A stretch of 64,000 bases of DNA from Candidatus Competibacteraceae bacterium (lineage in GTDB: Bacteria; Pseudomonadota; Gammaproteobacteria; Competibacterales; Competibacteraceae). Below are positions 7,388-16,125 of this stretch, one piece after another. The notes beneath the pieces were generated by a model. It ran no database searches, was not told the origin of the DNA, and saw nothing but the letters and a program-made list of their open reading frames with translations. The position numbers and the translations under genes are program-made. Position 1 is the first letter of the stretch; the number at the start of each line of letters is the position of its first letter. Location: NCBI GenBank assembly GCA_016712625.1, contig JADJQQ010000001.1:1708501-1772500 (forward strand). Direction: 5' to 3'.

Positions 7388-9226
7388 ATGTGTGGAATCG
7401 TAGGGGCTATCGCCGAACGTAACGTTACGCCGATCCTGCTTGAAGGATTGCGGCGGCTGGAATACCGCGGCTACGACTCGGCCGGTATCGTCACGCTGGA
7501 TCGCCGCGACGAGCAATTGCATCGGGTGCGGACGGTCGGCAAGGTACAGATGCTGACGGAGCGGCTGCAACAGGAGCCCGTGCGCGGGCCGCTCGGCATC
7601 GCGCATACCCGCTGGGCCACCCACGGCGAACCGTGCGAGCGAAATGCCCACCCCCACGTCAGCAATGACTCGGTGGCGGTTGTGCATAACGGCATTATCG
7701 AGAATTATCAGGAGCTTAAGAGTAAGCTTATTGCGGCCGGCTATCAATTCGAATCCGATACCGACACCGAGGTGGTGGCGCATCTCGTCGATCAATACTT
7801 GCGGCAAAACGGCAGTGACTTGCTGGGGGCGGTGCGCCAGGCCGTGGCCCAATTGACCGGCGCTTACAGCTTGGGTGTAATGTGCCGCCAAGATCCGGAA
7901 CGGCTGATCGCCGCCCGCGTCGGCAGCCCATTGGTGTTGGGAATCGGCGTTGAAGAGCATTTCATCGCCTCGGATGTATTTGCGCTGGCCCCGGTGACGC
8001 AGAGTTTCGTTTTTCTCGAAGAAGGCGATATCGCCGAGATCGAGCGGGAACGCTTTACCATTTATGATCGGGAAGGACAGGTCGTCGAGCGGCCGCTGTC
8101 CTATTCCAGCCAGATGGGTGGTACGGCGGGCAAGAGCGGCTATCGCCATTTCATGCTCAAGGAAATTTTCGAACAGCCGACCGTGGTGGCCGAGACGCTG
8201 GAAGGGCGGGTCCATCAGGGTCGCTTGCTAGAGGACAGTTTCGGCCCCGAAGCCGGCCCGCTGTTCGATCGGACCCGGGGCGTCCATATTGTCGCGTGCG
8301 GCACCAGCTATCACGCCGGACTGGTCGCCCGCTACTGGCTGGAAAATTTAGGGATACCCTGCACGGTCGAAGTGGCGAGCGAGTACCGCTACCGTCGGGG
8401 AGTGACTCCGCCCGACACCTTGTTCGTCAGCATATCCCAATCTGGCGAGACCGCCGACACGCTGGCGGCGCTGCGCACGGCCAAAGACCGCGGCTATCTG
8501 GGTACTTTGGCCATCTGCAACGTGGCTGAAAGTTCTCTGGTGCGGGAGTCGGCGTTGACCGTACTGACTCGCGCTGGCCGAGAAATCGGAGTGGCTTCCA
8601 CCAAGGCGTTCACCACGCAACTGGTCGCCTTGCGCCTGTTGGCGGTGCTACTGGGCCGGCGGCATGGCTTGAGCGAAAGCGATGAGGCTGTGTTGGCGCG
8701 GGATTTGGAGCTGTTGCCCAAAGCACTGGAAAAGGCGCTGGGGCTGCACGAGGCCATCGAGCGCTTGGCTGAATTTTTCGCGGAGAAGCATCACGCTTTA
8801 TTTCTTGGGCGCGGCCCGCAGTATCCAATCTCAATGGAAGGCGCGCTCAAGCTTAAGGAAATCTCCTATATCCACGCCGAAGCGTATCCGGCCGGCGAGC
8901 TGAAGCATGGGCCGCTGGCGCTGGTGGATGCCGACATGCCGGTGGTCTGCGTGTTGCCCAAGGACGGTTTGCTGGAGAAGGTGCTGTCCAATTTGCAGGA
9001 GGTGCGGGCGCGCGGCGGCGAATTGTTCCTGTTCGCCGACAGCGAAATAGACACGCATCTCAGCGGAGTCAGCACCCATGTGTTGTCGCTGGGCGCGGTG
9101 CCTGAATCCATCGCACCCATCGTGTTCACGGTGCCGTTGCAACTGTTGGCTTATCACGTCGCGATCCTCAAGGGTACCGATGTCGATCAGCCGCGCAATC
9201 TGGCCAAATCGGTTACGGTTGAATAA
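7388..9226 (+). CDS. glmS: Glutamine-fructose-6-phosphate aminotransferase (isomerizing)
   Basis: This 612-residue enzyme makes glucosamine-6-phosphate from fructose-6-phosphate and glutamine, the entry step to UDP-GlcNAc. The N-terminal glutaminase domain starts with the catalytic Cys2 in MCGIVGA and contains LEYRGYDSAG, HTRWATHGEP and VVHNGIIENY. Two SIS sugar-isomerase domains follow (VACGTSYHAGLVARYWLE and SQSGETADTLAALR near 295-360; FLGRGPQYPISMEGALKLKE and AYPAGELKHGPLAL near 475-515). The protein ends in the conserved DQPRNLAKSVTVE. The 144-base leader shows no ribozyme-like fold that I can recognise. It lies just ahead of the rml genes, consistent with envelope-sugar supply. Confidence 0.97.
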   Translation: MCGIVGAIAERNVTPILLEGLRRLEYRGYDSAGIVTLDRRDEQLHRVRTVGKVQMLTERLQQEPVRGPLGIAHTRWATHGEPCERNAHPHVSNDSVAVVHNGIIENYQELKSKLIAAGYQFESDTDTEVVAHLVDQYLRQNGSDLLGAVRQAVAQLTGAYSLGVMCRQDPERLIAARVGSPLVLGIGVEEHFIASDVFALAPVTQSFVFLEEGDIAEIERERFTIYDREGQVVERPLSYSSQMGGTAGKSGYRHFMLKEIFEQPTVVAETLEGRVHQGRLLEDSFGPEAGPLFDRTRGVHIVACGTSYHAGLVARYWLENLGIPCTVEVASEYRYRRGVTPPDTLFVSISQSGETADTLAALRTAKDRGYLGTLAICNVAESSLVRESALTVLTRAGREIGVASTKAFTTQLVALRLLAVLLGRRHGLSESDEAVLARDLELLPKALEKALGLHEAIERLAEFFAEKHHALFLGRGPQYPISMEGALKLKEISYIHAEAYPAGELKHGPLALVDADMPVVCVLPKDGLLEKVLSNLQEVRARGGELFLFADSEIDTHLSGVSTHVLSLGAVPESIAPIVFTVPLQLLAYHVAILKGTDVDQPRNLAKSVTVE

Positions 9227-9274
9227 CTCGTTTCATCGCTTTTTGAACCCTCGCCACGACAACACGGAACACGC

Positions 9275-10159
9275 ATGGCTTACAAGGGCATTATTCTGGC
9301 AGGTGGTTCCGGCACGCGCTTGCATCCGCTGACGGTTTCGGTCAGCAAGCAACTGATGCCGGTTTACGACAAACCGATGATTTACTATCCGGTGGCCACA
9401 CTCATGCTGGCGGCCATTCGCGATATTCTCATCATCACCACGCCTCGCGACCAGGAGGCTTATCAAGTTTTGCTGGGCGATGGCAGCCAGTGGGGCATGA
9501 CGTTCCAGTACGCAGTCCAACCCAGCCCCGACGGACTGGCGCAAGCCTTTCTGATCGGCGAGCAGTTCATCGGCGCGGATCGGGTGTGCTTGATGCTCGG
9601 CGACAACATTTATTATGGCCAAGGCTTGTCGGCGGTGCTGCGTCGAGCGACTGCCCGTGAGCGCGGCGCTACCGTATTTGGCTACTACGTGCGCGATCCC
9701 GAACGCTATGGCGTGGTGAGTTTTGATGGGCGGGGCCGAGCCGTCGCCATCGAGGAAAAACCCAAGGCCCCCAAATCCAATTACGCGGTGACTGGCCTGT
9801 ACTTTTATGATAACGCGGTGGTGAACGTCGCCAAGAACATTCGTCCTTCGGCGCGCGGCGAACTAGAAATCACCGATGTGAACCGAGTCTATCTGGAGCG
9901 GGGCGAACTCAATGTCGAGCTGCTGGGCCGCGGTTATGCTTGGCTTGATACCGGTACCCACGAATCGCTATTGGCCGCCGCTCATTTCGTGCAGGTGGTG
10001 GAGCAACGGCAAGGCTTGAAAGTCGCTTGCCCGGAAGAAGTGGCTTGGCGGATGGCGTTTATTGACGACGGCCAATTGGTGCGACTGGCTGAACCCTTGG
10101 CCAAGAGCGGTTATGGCCAGTATTTAATGGAGCTGCTAGAGCGGAGAATCGCCCCATGA
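9275..10159 (+). CDS. rmlA: Glucose-1-phosphate thymidylyltransferase RmlA
   Basis: A 294-residue enzyme that makes dTDP-glucose from dTTP and glucose-1-phosphate, the first step of dTDP-L-rhamnose synthesis. The signature GGSGTRLHPLTVSVSKQLMP and VYDKPMIYYPVATLMLA are at the N-terminus. LMLGDNIYYGQG carries the catalytic/metal Asp, and VVSFDGRGRAVAIEEKPKAPKSNYAVTGLYFYD is the typical sugar-binding region (described in parts: EEKPKAPKSNYAVTGLYF). It is the first of three translationally linked rml genes and its stop overlaps the rmlC start (ATGA at 10156-10159). Confidence 0.96.
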   Translation: MAYKGIILAGGSGTRLHPLTVSVSKQLMPVYDKPMIYYPVATLMLAAIRDILIITTPRDQEAYQVLLGDGSQWGMTFQYAVQPSPDGLAQAFLIGEQFIGADRVCLMLGDNIYYGQGLSAVLRRATARERGATVFGYYVRDPERYGVVSFDGRGRAVAIEEKPKAPKSNYAVTGLYFYDNAVVNVAKNIRPSARGELEITDVNRVYLERGELNVELLGRGYAWLDTGTHESLLAAAHFVQVVEQRQGLKVACPEEVAWRMAFIDDGQLVRLAEPLAKSGYGQYLMELLERRIAP

Positions 10160-10713
10160 AGGTGATTCCCACCGAATTGCCGGGCGTGCTGTTGTTAGAA
10201 CCGAAAGTCTTTGGCGACGGGCGCGGGTTTTTCATGGAAACTTGGCAGGCGACGCGCTACCGCGCGGCGGGGATGCCGGAACGCTTCGTCCAAGACAATC
10301 ACTCCCGCTCACGGCGCGGCGTGTTGCGCGGTTTGCACTATCAATTGATCCAACCGCAGGGCAAACTGGTTTGGGTGACGCGCGGCGCGGTGTTCGATGT
10401 GGCGGTGGATATCCGGCGCGGTTCGCCAAACTTCGGCCGCTGGTACGGCTGCGTGCTGGACGATGTGAACCATCGTCAGCTCTATGTTCCGCCCGGTTTC
10501 GCGCACGGCTTCTGCGTCGTGTCGGAGGAAGCCGATTTCTTTTACAAATGCACCGATTATTACCACCCCACGTCGGAAGGTGGGATTGCGTGGAATGATC
10601 CGGCCATCGGGATCGAGTGGCCGTTACAGGATGTGGCGTTATCGGGCAAGGACCAGAGCAATCCGCCACTGGCCGCGCAGCTTCCTGAAAAGCTGCCGCT
10701 GTACGAGGATTGA
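10156..10713 (+). CDS. rmlC: dTDP-4-dehydrorhamnose 3,5-epimerase RmlC
   Basis: A 185-residue cupin-fold epimerase acting on dTDP-4-dehydro-6-deoxyglucose in the rhamnose pathway. Diagnostic segments are DGRGFFMETW, FVQDNHSRSRRGVLRGLHYQ with the catalytic His, GKLVWVTRGAVFDVAVDIR, and YVPPGFAHGFCVVSEEADF with the active-site region, then GIAWNDPAIGIEWP. It starts inside the rmlA stop codon and rmlD follows after three bases, so the three genes are almost certainly co-translated. The substrate-forming RmlB is not encoded here. Confidence 0.96.
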   Translation: MKVIPTELPGVLLLEPKVFGDGRGFFMETWQATRYRAAGMPERFVQDNHSRSRRGVLRGLHYQLIQPQGKLVWVTRGAVFDVAVDIRRGSPNFGRWYGCVLDDVNHRQLYVPPGFAHGFCVVSEEADFFYKCTDYYHPTSEGGIAWNDPAIGIEWPLQDVALSGKDQSNPPLAAQLPEKLPLYED

Positions 10714-10716
10714 GCC

Positions 10717-11601
10717 GTGCGGCTGGCGATCCTCGGCGCTAAAGGCCAAGTCGGCTGGGAGCTGAATCGGCGCGCCCCAACCTTGGGTTATGACGTGCTG
10801 GCTTGGGACATGGCGGAATTGGATATCGCCGATGCCGCCGCCGTTGACCGGGCGCTGGGGGACAGCGGGGTCGATGTGGTGATCAATGCCGCCGCCTACA
10901 CCGCGGTGGATAAGGCCGAACAAGAACCGCAACGGGCGTTCGCGGTCAATCGCGATGGCCCGGCCCATCTAGCGGCCGCTTGCGCCCGATCCGGCATCCC
11001 GCTGCTGCATATTTCCACCGACTATGTGTTTGATGGCGCCAAGGTGGGCGCTTATGCCGAGCAGGACCCCGCCACGCCGCTGGGCGTCTACGGGCAAAGT
11101 AAATGGGAAGGGGATCAGGCGGTCTGTCGGTTGTCGTCTCGCCACCTGATTTTACGGGTGAGTTGGGTGTTCGGCATCGAAGGCCAGAATTTCGTCAAGA
11201 CGATTTTGCGGCTGGCGCGCGCGCGTGAAGAATTACGGGTGGTGGCCGACCAATACGGCTGTCCGACCTATGCTGGAGATATCGCCGCGGTCCTGCTCGA
11301 TTTGGCGGGGCGGGTAGCCGAAATCGACGCGCGCGCGCTGTGGGGCGTCTACCATTATGGCGGCGATCCGGCCACGACCTGGCACGAATTCGCCAGCGCC
11401 ATTGTCGAACAGGCCAAACGGCGCGAGCCGTTGCCGGTGCGCGCCGTGACGGCCATCACCACGGCTGATTATCCAACCCCGGCCGCCCGTCCAGCCAATT
11501 CCGTGCTGGATTGCTCGCGCTTGACCGCTTGTTTCGGTATCCGCCCGGCTTCGTGGCGGGATGGCTTAACCGTCATGTTGGACGCTCTTTATGCCCGTTG
11601 A
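10717..11601 (+). CDS. rmlD: dTDP-4-dehydrorhamnose reductase RmlD
   Basis: A 294-residue short-chain dehydrogenase/reductase that performs the last step to dTDP-L-rhamnose. The NAD(P)-binding motif GAKGQVGWEL is at residues 6-15, the INAAAYTAVDKAE region follows, STDYVFDG is the substrate segment, and YGQSKWEGD gives the catalytic YxxxK. The start is GTG at 10717, three bases after the rmlC stop and giving the normal N-terminus RLAILGAKGQVG. Its last 11 bases overlap the start of gspE, which ties rhamnose synthesis and type II secretion into one transcript. Confidence 0.95.
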   Translation: MRLAILGAKGQVGWELNRRAPTLGYDVLAWDMAELDIADAAAVDRALGDSGVDVVINAAAYTAVDKAEQEPQRAFAVNRDGPAHLAAACARSGIPLLHISTDYVFDGAKVGAYAEQDPATPLGVYGQSKWEGDQAVCRLSSRHLILRVSWVFGIEGQNFVKTILRLARAREELRVVADQYGCPTYAGDIAAVLLDLAGRVAEIDARALWGVYHYGGDPATTWHEFASAIVEQAKRREPLPVRAVTAITTADYPTPAARPANSVLDCSRLTACFGIRPASWRDGLTVMLDALYAR

Positions 11602-13288
11602 TCTTGGCGAACTGTTGGTCGAACACCAGAAATTGACGGAGGCTGACCTGCAACGCGCCCAGCGGGTGCGGGATAGCACCGGCGAGGCGCTGGATACCTT
11701 GCTGGTCAAGCTGGGTCTGGTTTCGGAGCGCGATTTGGCCGAGGCGGTCGCGGCGCGCTTGAATTTGGCGCTCCTCAAACCGGGCGATTATCCGGAGACG
11801 CCGGTAACGAACAGTGGCGTCTCGTCGCGATTTCTCAAGGAATCGCGAGCCATTCCCTTGTTCGAGGAAGAGCAGGGTTTGGCGGTGGCGATGGCCAACC
11901 CCACCGATCATTATGTGCTGTCGGCGCTTCAGCTGGCGACCGGCAAGCCGATCCTGCCGCGGGTGGGTATTCCCTCGGAACTGGAAGTCGCGTTCGAGCG
12001 ACTGTATGGCAGCGGTCGCTCGGCAATGGGCCAGATCGTCGATGCCATCGGCTTGGCCGACGATCTGACCGACGAGGAGCAAATCCAGCACCTGAAGGAT
12101 CTGGCCAGCGAAGCGCCGGTTATCCGGCTGGTGAATCTCATGATCGCCCGCGCCGTGGAATCGCGCGCCTCCGACATCCACATCGAACCCTTCGAAAATC
12201 GACTCAAGGTACGCTATCGGGTGGACGGCGTGCTGCGCGAGGTGGAGTCACCCCCCTCGCGGCTGTCGGCGGCCGTCATTTCGCGGATCAAGATCATGGC
12301 CAAGCTGAACATCGCCGAACGGCGCTTGCCGCAGGACGGGCGCATTCAATTGCGGGCGCAAGGCAAGGAAATCGATCTGCGTGTTTCCACGGTGCCGACG
12401 CTCTGGGGCGAAAGCGTGGTGATGCGTATTCTGGACAAGGCCAGCGTGGTGCTGGATTTCGCGGTGCTGGGTTTCAGTCCGCGCACGCTCAAGCGCTTTC
12501 TGGATATCTTACATATGCCGCATGGCATTATCGTGGTCACCGGACCGACCGGTTCTGGCAAGACCACCACCCTTTATACCGCGTTACAGACCCTCAACAC
12601 GCCGGAACGGAAAATCTTGACGGTCGAAGATCCGGTGGAATACCAACTGGAAGGGATCAATCAGATTCAGGTCAAGCCGCAGATCAACCTGACCTTTGCT
12701 AACGCCCTGCGTTCGATCGTCCGCCAAGACCCGGACGTGATCATGATCGGCGAAATGCGCGATCTTGAAACCGCCGGCATCGCCGTACAGTCCGCCCTGA
12801 CCGGCCATTTGGTGTTGTCCACCCTCCATACCAACGATGCGGCCGGTAGTATTACCCGCCTGCTGGACATGGGCGTGGAGGATTATCTGTTGACCTCGAC
12901 CATCAACGGCATCCTCGCCCAGCGCTTGGTGCGGCTGTTGTGCACGCGCTGCCGCCAGCCCTATCAAGCCTTGCCGGAACTATGCGAGGAAATGCGGTTA
13001 CATCGTTTCAGCGCGAGCCGCGATATTACCCTCCATAAAGCGGTCGGTTGCGAGTATTGCGGCGGCTCCGGCTATCGGGGCCGGGCGGCGATCATAGAGT
13101 TTCTGATCGTCACCGACCCGCTGCGCCGGCTGGTGCTAAAACATGCCGACGCCACCCAACTGCAAGCCGAAGCCCAAAAAGAGGGCATGGACACCATGTA
13201 CGAAGATGGCTTGCGCAAAGCCGTTGCCGGTTTGACCACCATTGAGGAAGTATTGCGGGTGACGACGCAACAGGAACAAGAGGCTTAA
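11591..13288 (+). CDS. gspE: Type II secretion ATPase GspE
   Basis: A 565-residue cytoplasmic secretion ATPase that powers pseudopilus assembly. An N-terminal MshEN-type domain (about 1-135) precedes the ATPase core. Walker A GPTGSGKTTTLYTAL is near residue 318, the Asp box DPDVIMIGEMRDLETA near 380 and the His box TGHLVLSTLHTNDAAGS near 400. A C-terminal tetracysteine zinc site (CTRC near 449 and CEYCGGSGYRG near 489) is the mark that distinguishes GspE from many relatives. The start overlaps the rmlD end. gspF follows after one base. PilB-type ATPases are the main alternative, but the complete gsp operon behind it settles the call. Confidence 0.94.
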   Translation: MPVDLGELLVEHQKLTEADLQRAQRVRDSTGEALDTLLVKLGLVSERDLAEAVAARLNLALLKPGDYPETPVTNSGVSSRFLKESRAIPLFEEEQGLAVAMANPTDHYVLSALQLATGKPILPRVGIPSELEVAFERLYGSGRSAMGQIVDAIGLADDLTDEEQIQHLKDLASEAPVIRLVNLMIARAVESRASDIHIEPFENRLKVRYRVDGVLREVESPPSRLSAAVISRIKIMAKLNIAERRLPQDGRIQLRAQGKEIDLRVSTVPTLWGESVVMRILDKASVVLDFAVLGFSPRTLKRFLDILHMPHGIIVVTGPTGSGKTTTLYTALQTLNTPERKILTVEDPVEYQLEGINQIQVKPQINLTFANALRSIVRQDPDVIMIGEMRDLETAGIAVQSALTGHLVLSTLHTNDAAGSITRLLDMGVEDYLLTSTINGILAQRLVRLLCTRCRQPYQALPELCEEMRLHRFSASRDITLHKAVGCEYCGGSGYRGRAAIIEFLIVTDPLRRLVLKHADATQLQAEAQKEGMDTMYEDGLRKAVAGLTTIEEVLRVTTQQEQEA

Positions 13289-13289
13289 G

Positions 13290-14510
13290 ATGCCCCGCTA
13301 TCGCTACGAGGCGGTGGATGCGGCCGGCGAAGTCCTGCGCGATGCGTTGGAAGCGCCGACATCCGAAGCGGCGGTCGAACAGCTGCGTGATCGGGGTTTG
13401 TTACCGCTGTCGGTCGCTGAAGCCAAGGGTGGTTTGTTACGGGGCGGACTCAGCCAGCCGTTGTTTGGCAAAAGCCGGGCTTTAACGCGCAAGACGATCA
13501 TGCTGTTGACCCAGCAATTGGCCAGCCTGTTGAGCGCGGGGATGCCGTTAGATCGCGCCCTCACCATCCTGATTGGCGTTTCGGAGGACGCGCGGGGGCA
13601 GGCGCTGCTGGAAAGAGTGCAGGAAAAAGTGCGTGGCGGTTCGACGCTCGCCGACGCCATGGAGGCGCAAGGCGCATTTTCACGGTTTTATCTGAATATG
13701 ATTCGCGCCGGCGAGGCGGGCGGGGCACTGGAAACGGTCCTGAAACGCTTGACCGAATTTCTTGAGCGGTCGCAGGCCCTGCGGGAGACGGTGACTTCGG
13801 CGTTGATCTATCCCATTATCCTGCTGTCGGTGGCGGCGCTCTCGGTCATTATCTTGTTGACTTTTGTGGTGCCGCAATTCCAGCGGTTGTTTGCCGATGC
13901 GGGCAAAGCCTTGCCGTTGGCGACGCAAATCGTGATTGCGGTCGGTGCTGGCTTCCAGCATTACTGGTGGGTCGGCTTGATCGTGATCGGGCTGCTTGTG
14001 GTGATCGTGCGCCAGCGCTTGAGCCGACCGGAGCAGCGCCTGCGTTGGGATCGACGGCTGCTGCGCCTGCCCTTGGTGGGCGACCTGATCGCCAAGATCG
14101 AAACGGCGCGCTTATCGCGCACCTTGGGAACCTTGCTGGGTAACGGGGTGTCGTTGTTGAATGCATTGACCATCGTCCGCGAGACCCTCGGCAATCAGCT
14201 CTTGGTTGGGGCGCTGGGCGATGTGACGGAACACGTCAAGACAGGTCGGGGGCTGGCGGAGCCGCTGGTGGAAACCGGCTACTTTCCCAAACTGGCGGTC
14301 CAAATGATCCGCGTCGGCGAAGAGACCGGCCAGTTGCAGGAAATGCTGTTACAGGTGGCCGATACCTACGACAGTGAGGTGCAGACCGCCGTCAAGCGAT
14401 TGTTGACGCTATTGGAACCGGTATTGATATTGGTCCTCGGCGTGATCATTGCTGGTATTATCATGTCGATTCTGGTGGCGATTCTCAGTTTGAACGAGTT
14501 GGCTTTCTAA
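13290..14510 (+). CDS. gspF: Type II secretion inner-membrane platform protein GspF
   Basis: A 406-residue polytopic inner-membrane protein that couples GspE to pseudopilin assembly. It opens with PRYRYEAVDAAGEVLRDALEA, typical of GspF/PilC. Two T2SSF domains follow: residues about 65-190 (LLTQQLASLLSAGMPLDRAL, FSRFYLNMIRAGEAGGALE) and about 270-390 (LSRTLGTLLGNGVSLLNAL, PKLAVQMIRVGEETGQLQEM). Membrane segments are near 172-195, 222-245 and 375-402. It starts one base after gspE. Confidence 0.94.
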   Translation: MPRYRYEAVDAAGEVLRDALEAPTSEAAVEQLRDRGLLPLSVAEAKGGLLRGGLSQPLFGKSRALTRKTIMLLTQQLASLLSAGMPLDRALTILIGVSEDARGQALLERVQEKVRGGSTLADAMEAQGAFSRFYLNMIRAGEAGGALETVLKRLTEFLERSQALRETVTSALIYPIILLSVAALSVIILLTFVVPQFQRLFADAGKALPLATQIVIAVGAGFQHYWWVGLIVIGLLVVIVRQRLSRPEQRLRWDRRLLRLPLVGDLIAKIETARLSRTLGTLLGNGVSLLNALTIVRETLGNQLLVGALGDVTEHVKTGRGLAEPLVETGYFPKLAVQMIRVGEETGQLQEMLLQVADTYDSEVQTAVKRLLTLLEPVLILVLGVIIAGIIMSILVAILSLNELAF

Positions 14511-14547
14511 AAGAAAAATTCAGGACTTTGAAGGATCTTTTAAGACG

Positions 14548-15192
14548 ATGAATGATCGCGAACGAATGGCCGTCGATGTGTTTCATACAATTTATTATGA
14601 CGGCTTGCCCGGTCAAGGAGCGATTTTTGCCAACACGTATTGGATGGGTGTCCCCTGCCTGAAATGTCCGCTGGATATGTGGATATACCAGGAAATTCTG
14701 AGCAAGGTTAAACCCGATCTTGTTATTGAGACGGGCACTTATTTGGGAGGCAGCGCGCTTTTCATCGCCCATCTGATGGATATTCTGGGCAAAGGCCAAA
14801 TAGTCACCATCGATAACGAAGTTCGTTCAGGTCGTCCCAGTCACGATAGAATTCGATACATCACCGGCTCCAGCACGGATGAAGCCTTGATAAAGTCGAT
14901 TTTCGATGACTGCCCCATGGAGCAGTGCTTGGTTATTCTGGATTCAGATCACTCCAAAAAACATGTTCTTGAAGAATTACGCCTATTAGCGCCCTACGTT
15001 AGTTTGGGAAGTTATTTGATTGTGGAAGACACGAATATCAATGGTCATCCCGCCTACTCAAATTTTGGCGAGGGTCCCTTCGAAGCAGTGCGGGCGTTTT
15101 TGAAAACTGACAGTCGATTTACAGTCGATGAGTCCTGTGAAAAATTTCTGATGACCTTCAATCCCCAGGGATATCTGAAACGTGTTGCTTAG
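14548..15192 (+). CDS. CmcI-family methyltransferase/hydroxylase-like protein inside the gsp operon
   Basis: A 214-residue protein with a class I SAM-binding fold resembling the CmcI/rhamnosyl O-methyltransferase family. Visible features are DMWIYQEILSKVKPDLVIE, the glycine-rich ETGTYLGGSALFIA, the acidic end of strand 2 in IVTIDNEVR, and LVILDSDHSKKHVLEELRLL followed by LIVEDTNINGHP. Family members methylate sugars or small metabolites, so a glycan substrate is plausible, but the substrate is unknown. It sits between gspF and gspG with no other interruption and its base composition is visibly more AT-rich than the gsp genes, which suggests later insertion. No secretion role is evident. Confidence 0.75.
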   Translation: MNDRERMAVDVFHTIYYDGLPGQGAIFANTYWMGVPCLKCPLDMWIYQEILSKVKPDLVIETGTYLGGSALFIAHLMDILGKGQIVTIDNEVRSGRPSHDRIRYITGSSTDEALIKSIFDDCPMEQCLVILDSDHSKKHVLEELRLLAPYVSLGSYLIVEDTNINGHPAYSNFGEGPFEAVRAFLKTDSRFTVDESCEKFLMTFNPQGYLKRVA

Positions 15193-15208
15193 TTCGAGAT
15201 TGTATTTG

Positions 15209-15640
15209 ATGAAAAAATATAAGGTTTACTGGGCTGGTTTTACGCTGATTGAGCTACTGGTCGTGCTGGTCATTCTGGGTCTGCTGGCCGGTTTGGTGGG
15301 GCCGCAGGTAATAGGCTGGATTTCCAAATCCAACACGAAAGTGGCGAAGCTGCAAATTGAGGAGCTCAGTACCGCGCTCGATTCGTTCCGGCTGGACATG
15401 GGACGCTACCCCGCGACGAATGAGGGGCTGCAAGCGCTGGTTGCCGGGCCGGGAGGGGCGAGCCGCTGGAACGGCCCGTATTTGCGCAAGAATCTCATTC
15501 CCAAAGATCCTTGGGGTAACGATTATCAATATCGCGCGCCAGGGCAACACAGTGGCGGAGCTTTCGATCTGTATTCGTTGGGAGCCGATAATGCCGAGGG
15601 TGGCGATGGCGAAAATCAGGATGTGATCAGCTGGCAGTAA
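15209..15640 (+). CDS. gspG: Major pseudopilin GspG
   Basis: A 143-residue major pseudopilin. The prepilin peptidase site is after the glycine of YWAGFTLIELLVVLVILGLL, with Phe+1 and Glu+5 as required. The mature part has the GspG hallmarks NEGLQALVAGP, WNGPYLRKNLIPKDPWGNDY and the calcium-loop tail SLGADNAEGGDGENQD. I chose the ATG at 15209, which gives a short basic leader (MKKYKVYWAG). An upstream GTG at 15182 would overlap the methyltransferase end and add nine residues. Confidence 0.93.
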   Translation: MKKYKVYWAGFTLIELLVVLVILGLLAGLVGPQVIGWISKSNTKVAKLQIEELSTALDSFRLDMGRYPATNEGLQALVAGPGGASRWNGPYLRKNLIPKDPWGNDYQYRAPGQHSGGAFDLYSLGADNAEGGDGENQDVISWQ

Positions 15641-15666
15641 ATGATCCGGACAAGCCGGAGCGAGTG

Positions 15667-16125
15667 ATGCGAGCCAGACAGCGGGGCTTTACCCTGCTGG
15701 AGCTGCTGGTGGTTTTGGTGATTGCCGTGCTGTTGGTCGCGCTGACGCCGCCCTTGCTTTCGAGGATGAGCGGCGCTACTGAATTGCGTGGAGCCGCCCG
15801 ACAGATTGCCGCCGGCCTGCGGTTGGCGCGCGAGCAGGCGGTCACTCGCCAGCAAGACGCCGTGATGACGCTCGACTTGGCGCAGCATCGATTCGCCGTC
15901 AGTGGCGATCCGCGTGAAGTGGTGTTACCGGAAAGCGTGGCGCTTCATCTTTATACGGCACAGTCGGAGTTGGTCGATCAGGCGACCGGCGGCATCCGGT
16001 TCTTCGCGGATGGCAGCTCCACTGGCGGCGCTATCACCGTCAGTGGGCCAAAACTAGCCTACCGCGTCAATGTCGATTGGTTGACCGGCGCTATCGCCAT
16101 TGTCGAAGAGGACGCGCAACCGTGA
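15667..16125 (+). CDS. gspH: Minor pseudopilin GspH
   Basis: A 152-residue minor pseudopilin. The leader MRARQRG is followed by the prepilin methylation/cleavage motif FTLLELLVVLVIAVLL with Glu+5. The remainder has the GspH pattern of a helix rich in small residues and arginines (RGAARQIAAGLRLAREQAV) and a beta-rich C-terminal domain with FFADGSSTGGAITV. A GTG codon lies directly before the chosen ATG. The stop overlaps the gspI GTG start (GTGA at 16122-16125). Confidence 0.9.
   Translation: MRARQRGFTLLELLVVLVIAVLLVALTPPLLSRMSGATELRGAARQIAAGLRLAREQAVTRQQDAVMTLDLAQHRFAVSGDPREVVLPESVALHLYTAQSELVDQATGGIRFFADGSSTGGAITVSGPKLAYRVNVDWLTGAIAIVEEDAQP

Noticed and set aside
7355..8215. 286-codon frame antisense to glmS
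   Set aside because: Shadow of the strongly biased glmS codons; GlmS itself is unmistakable.
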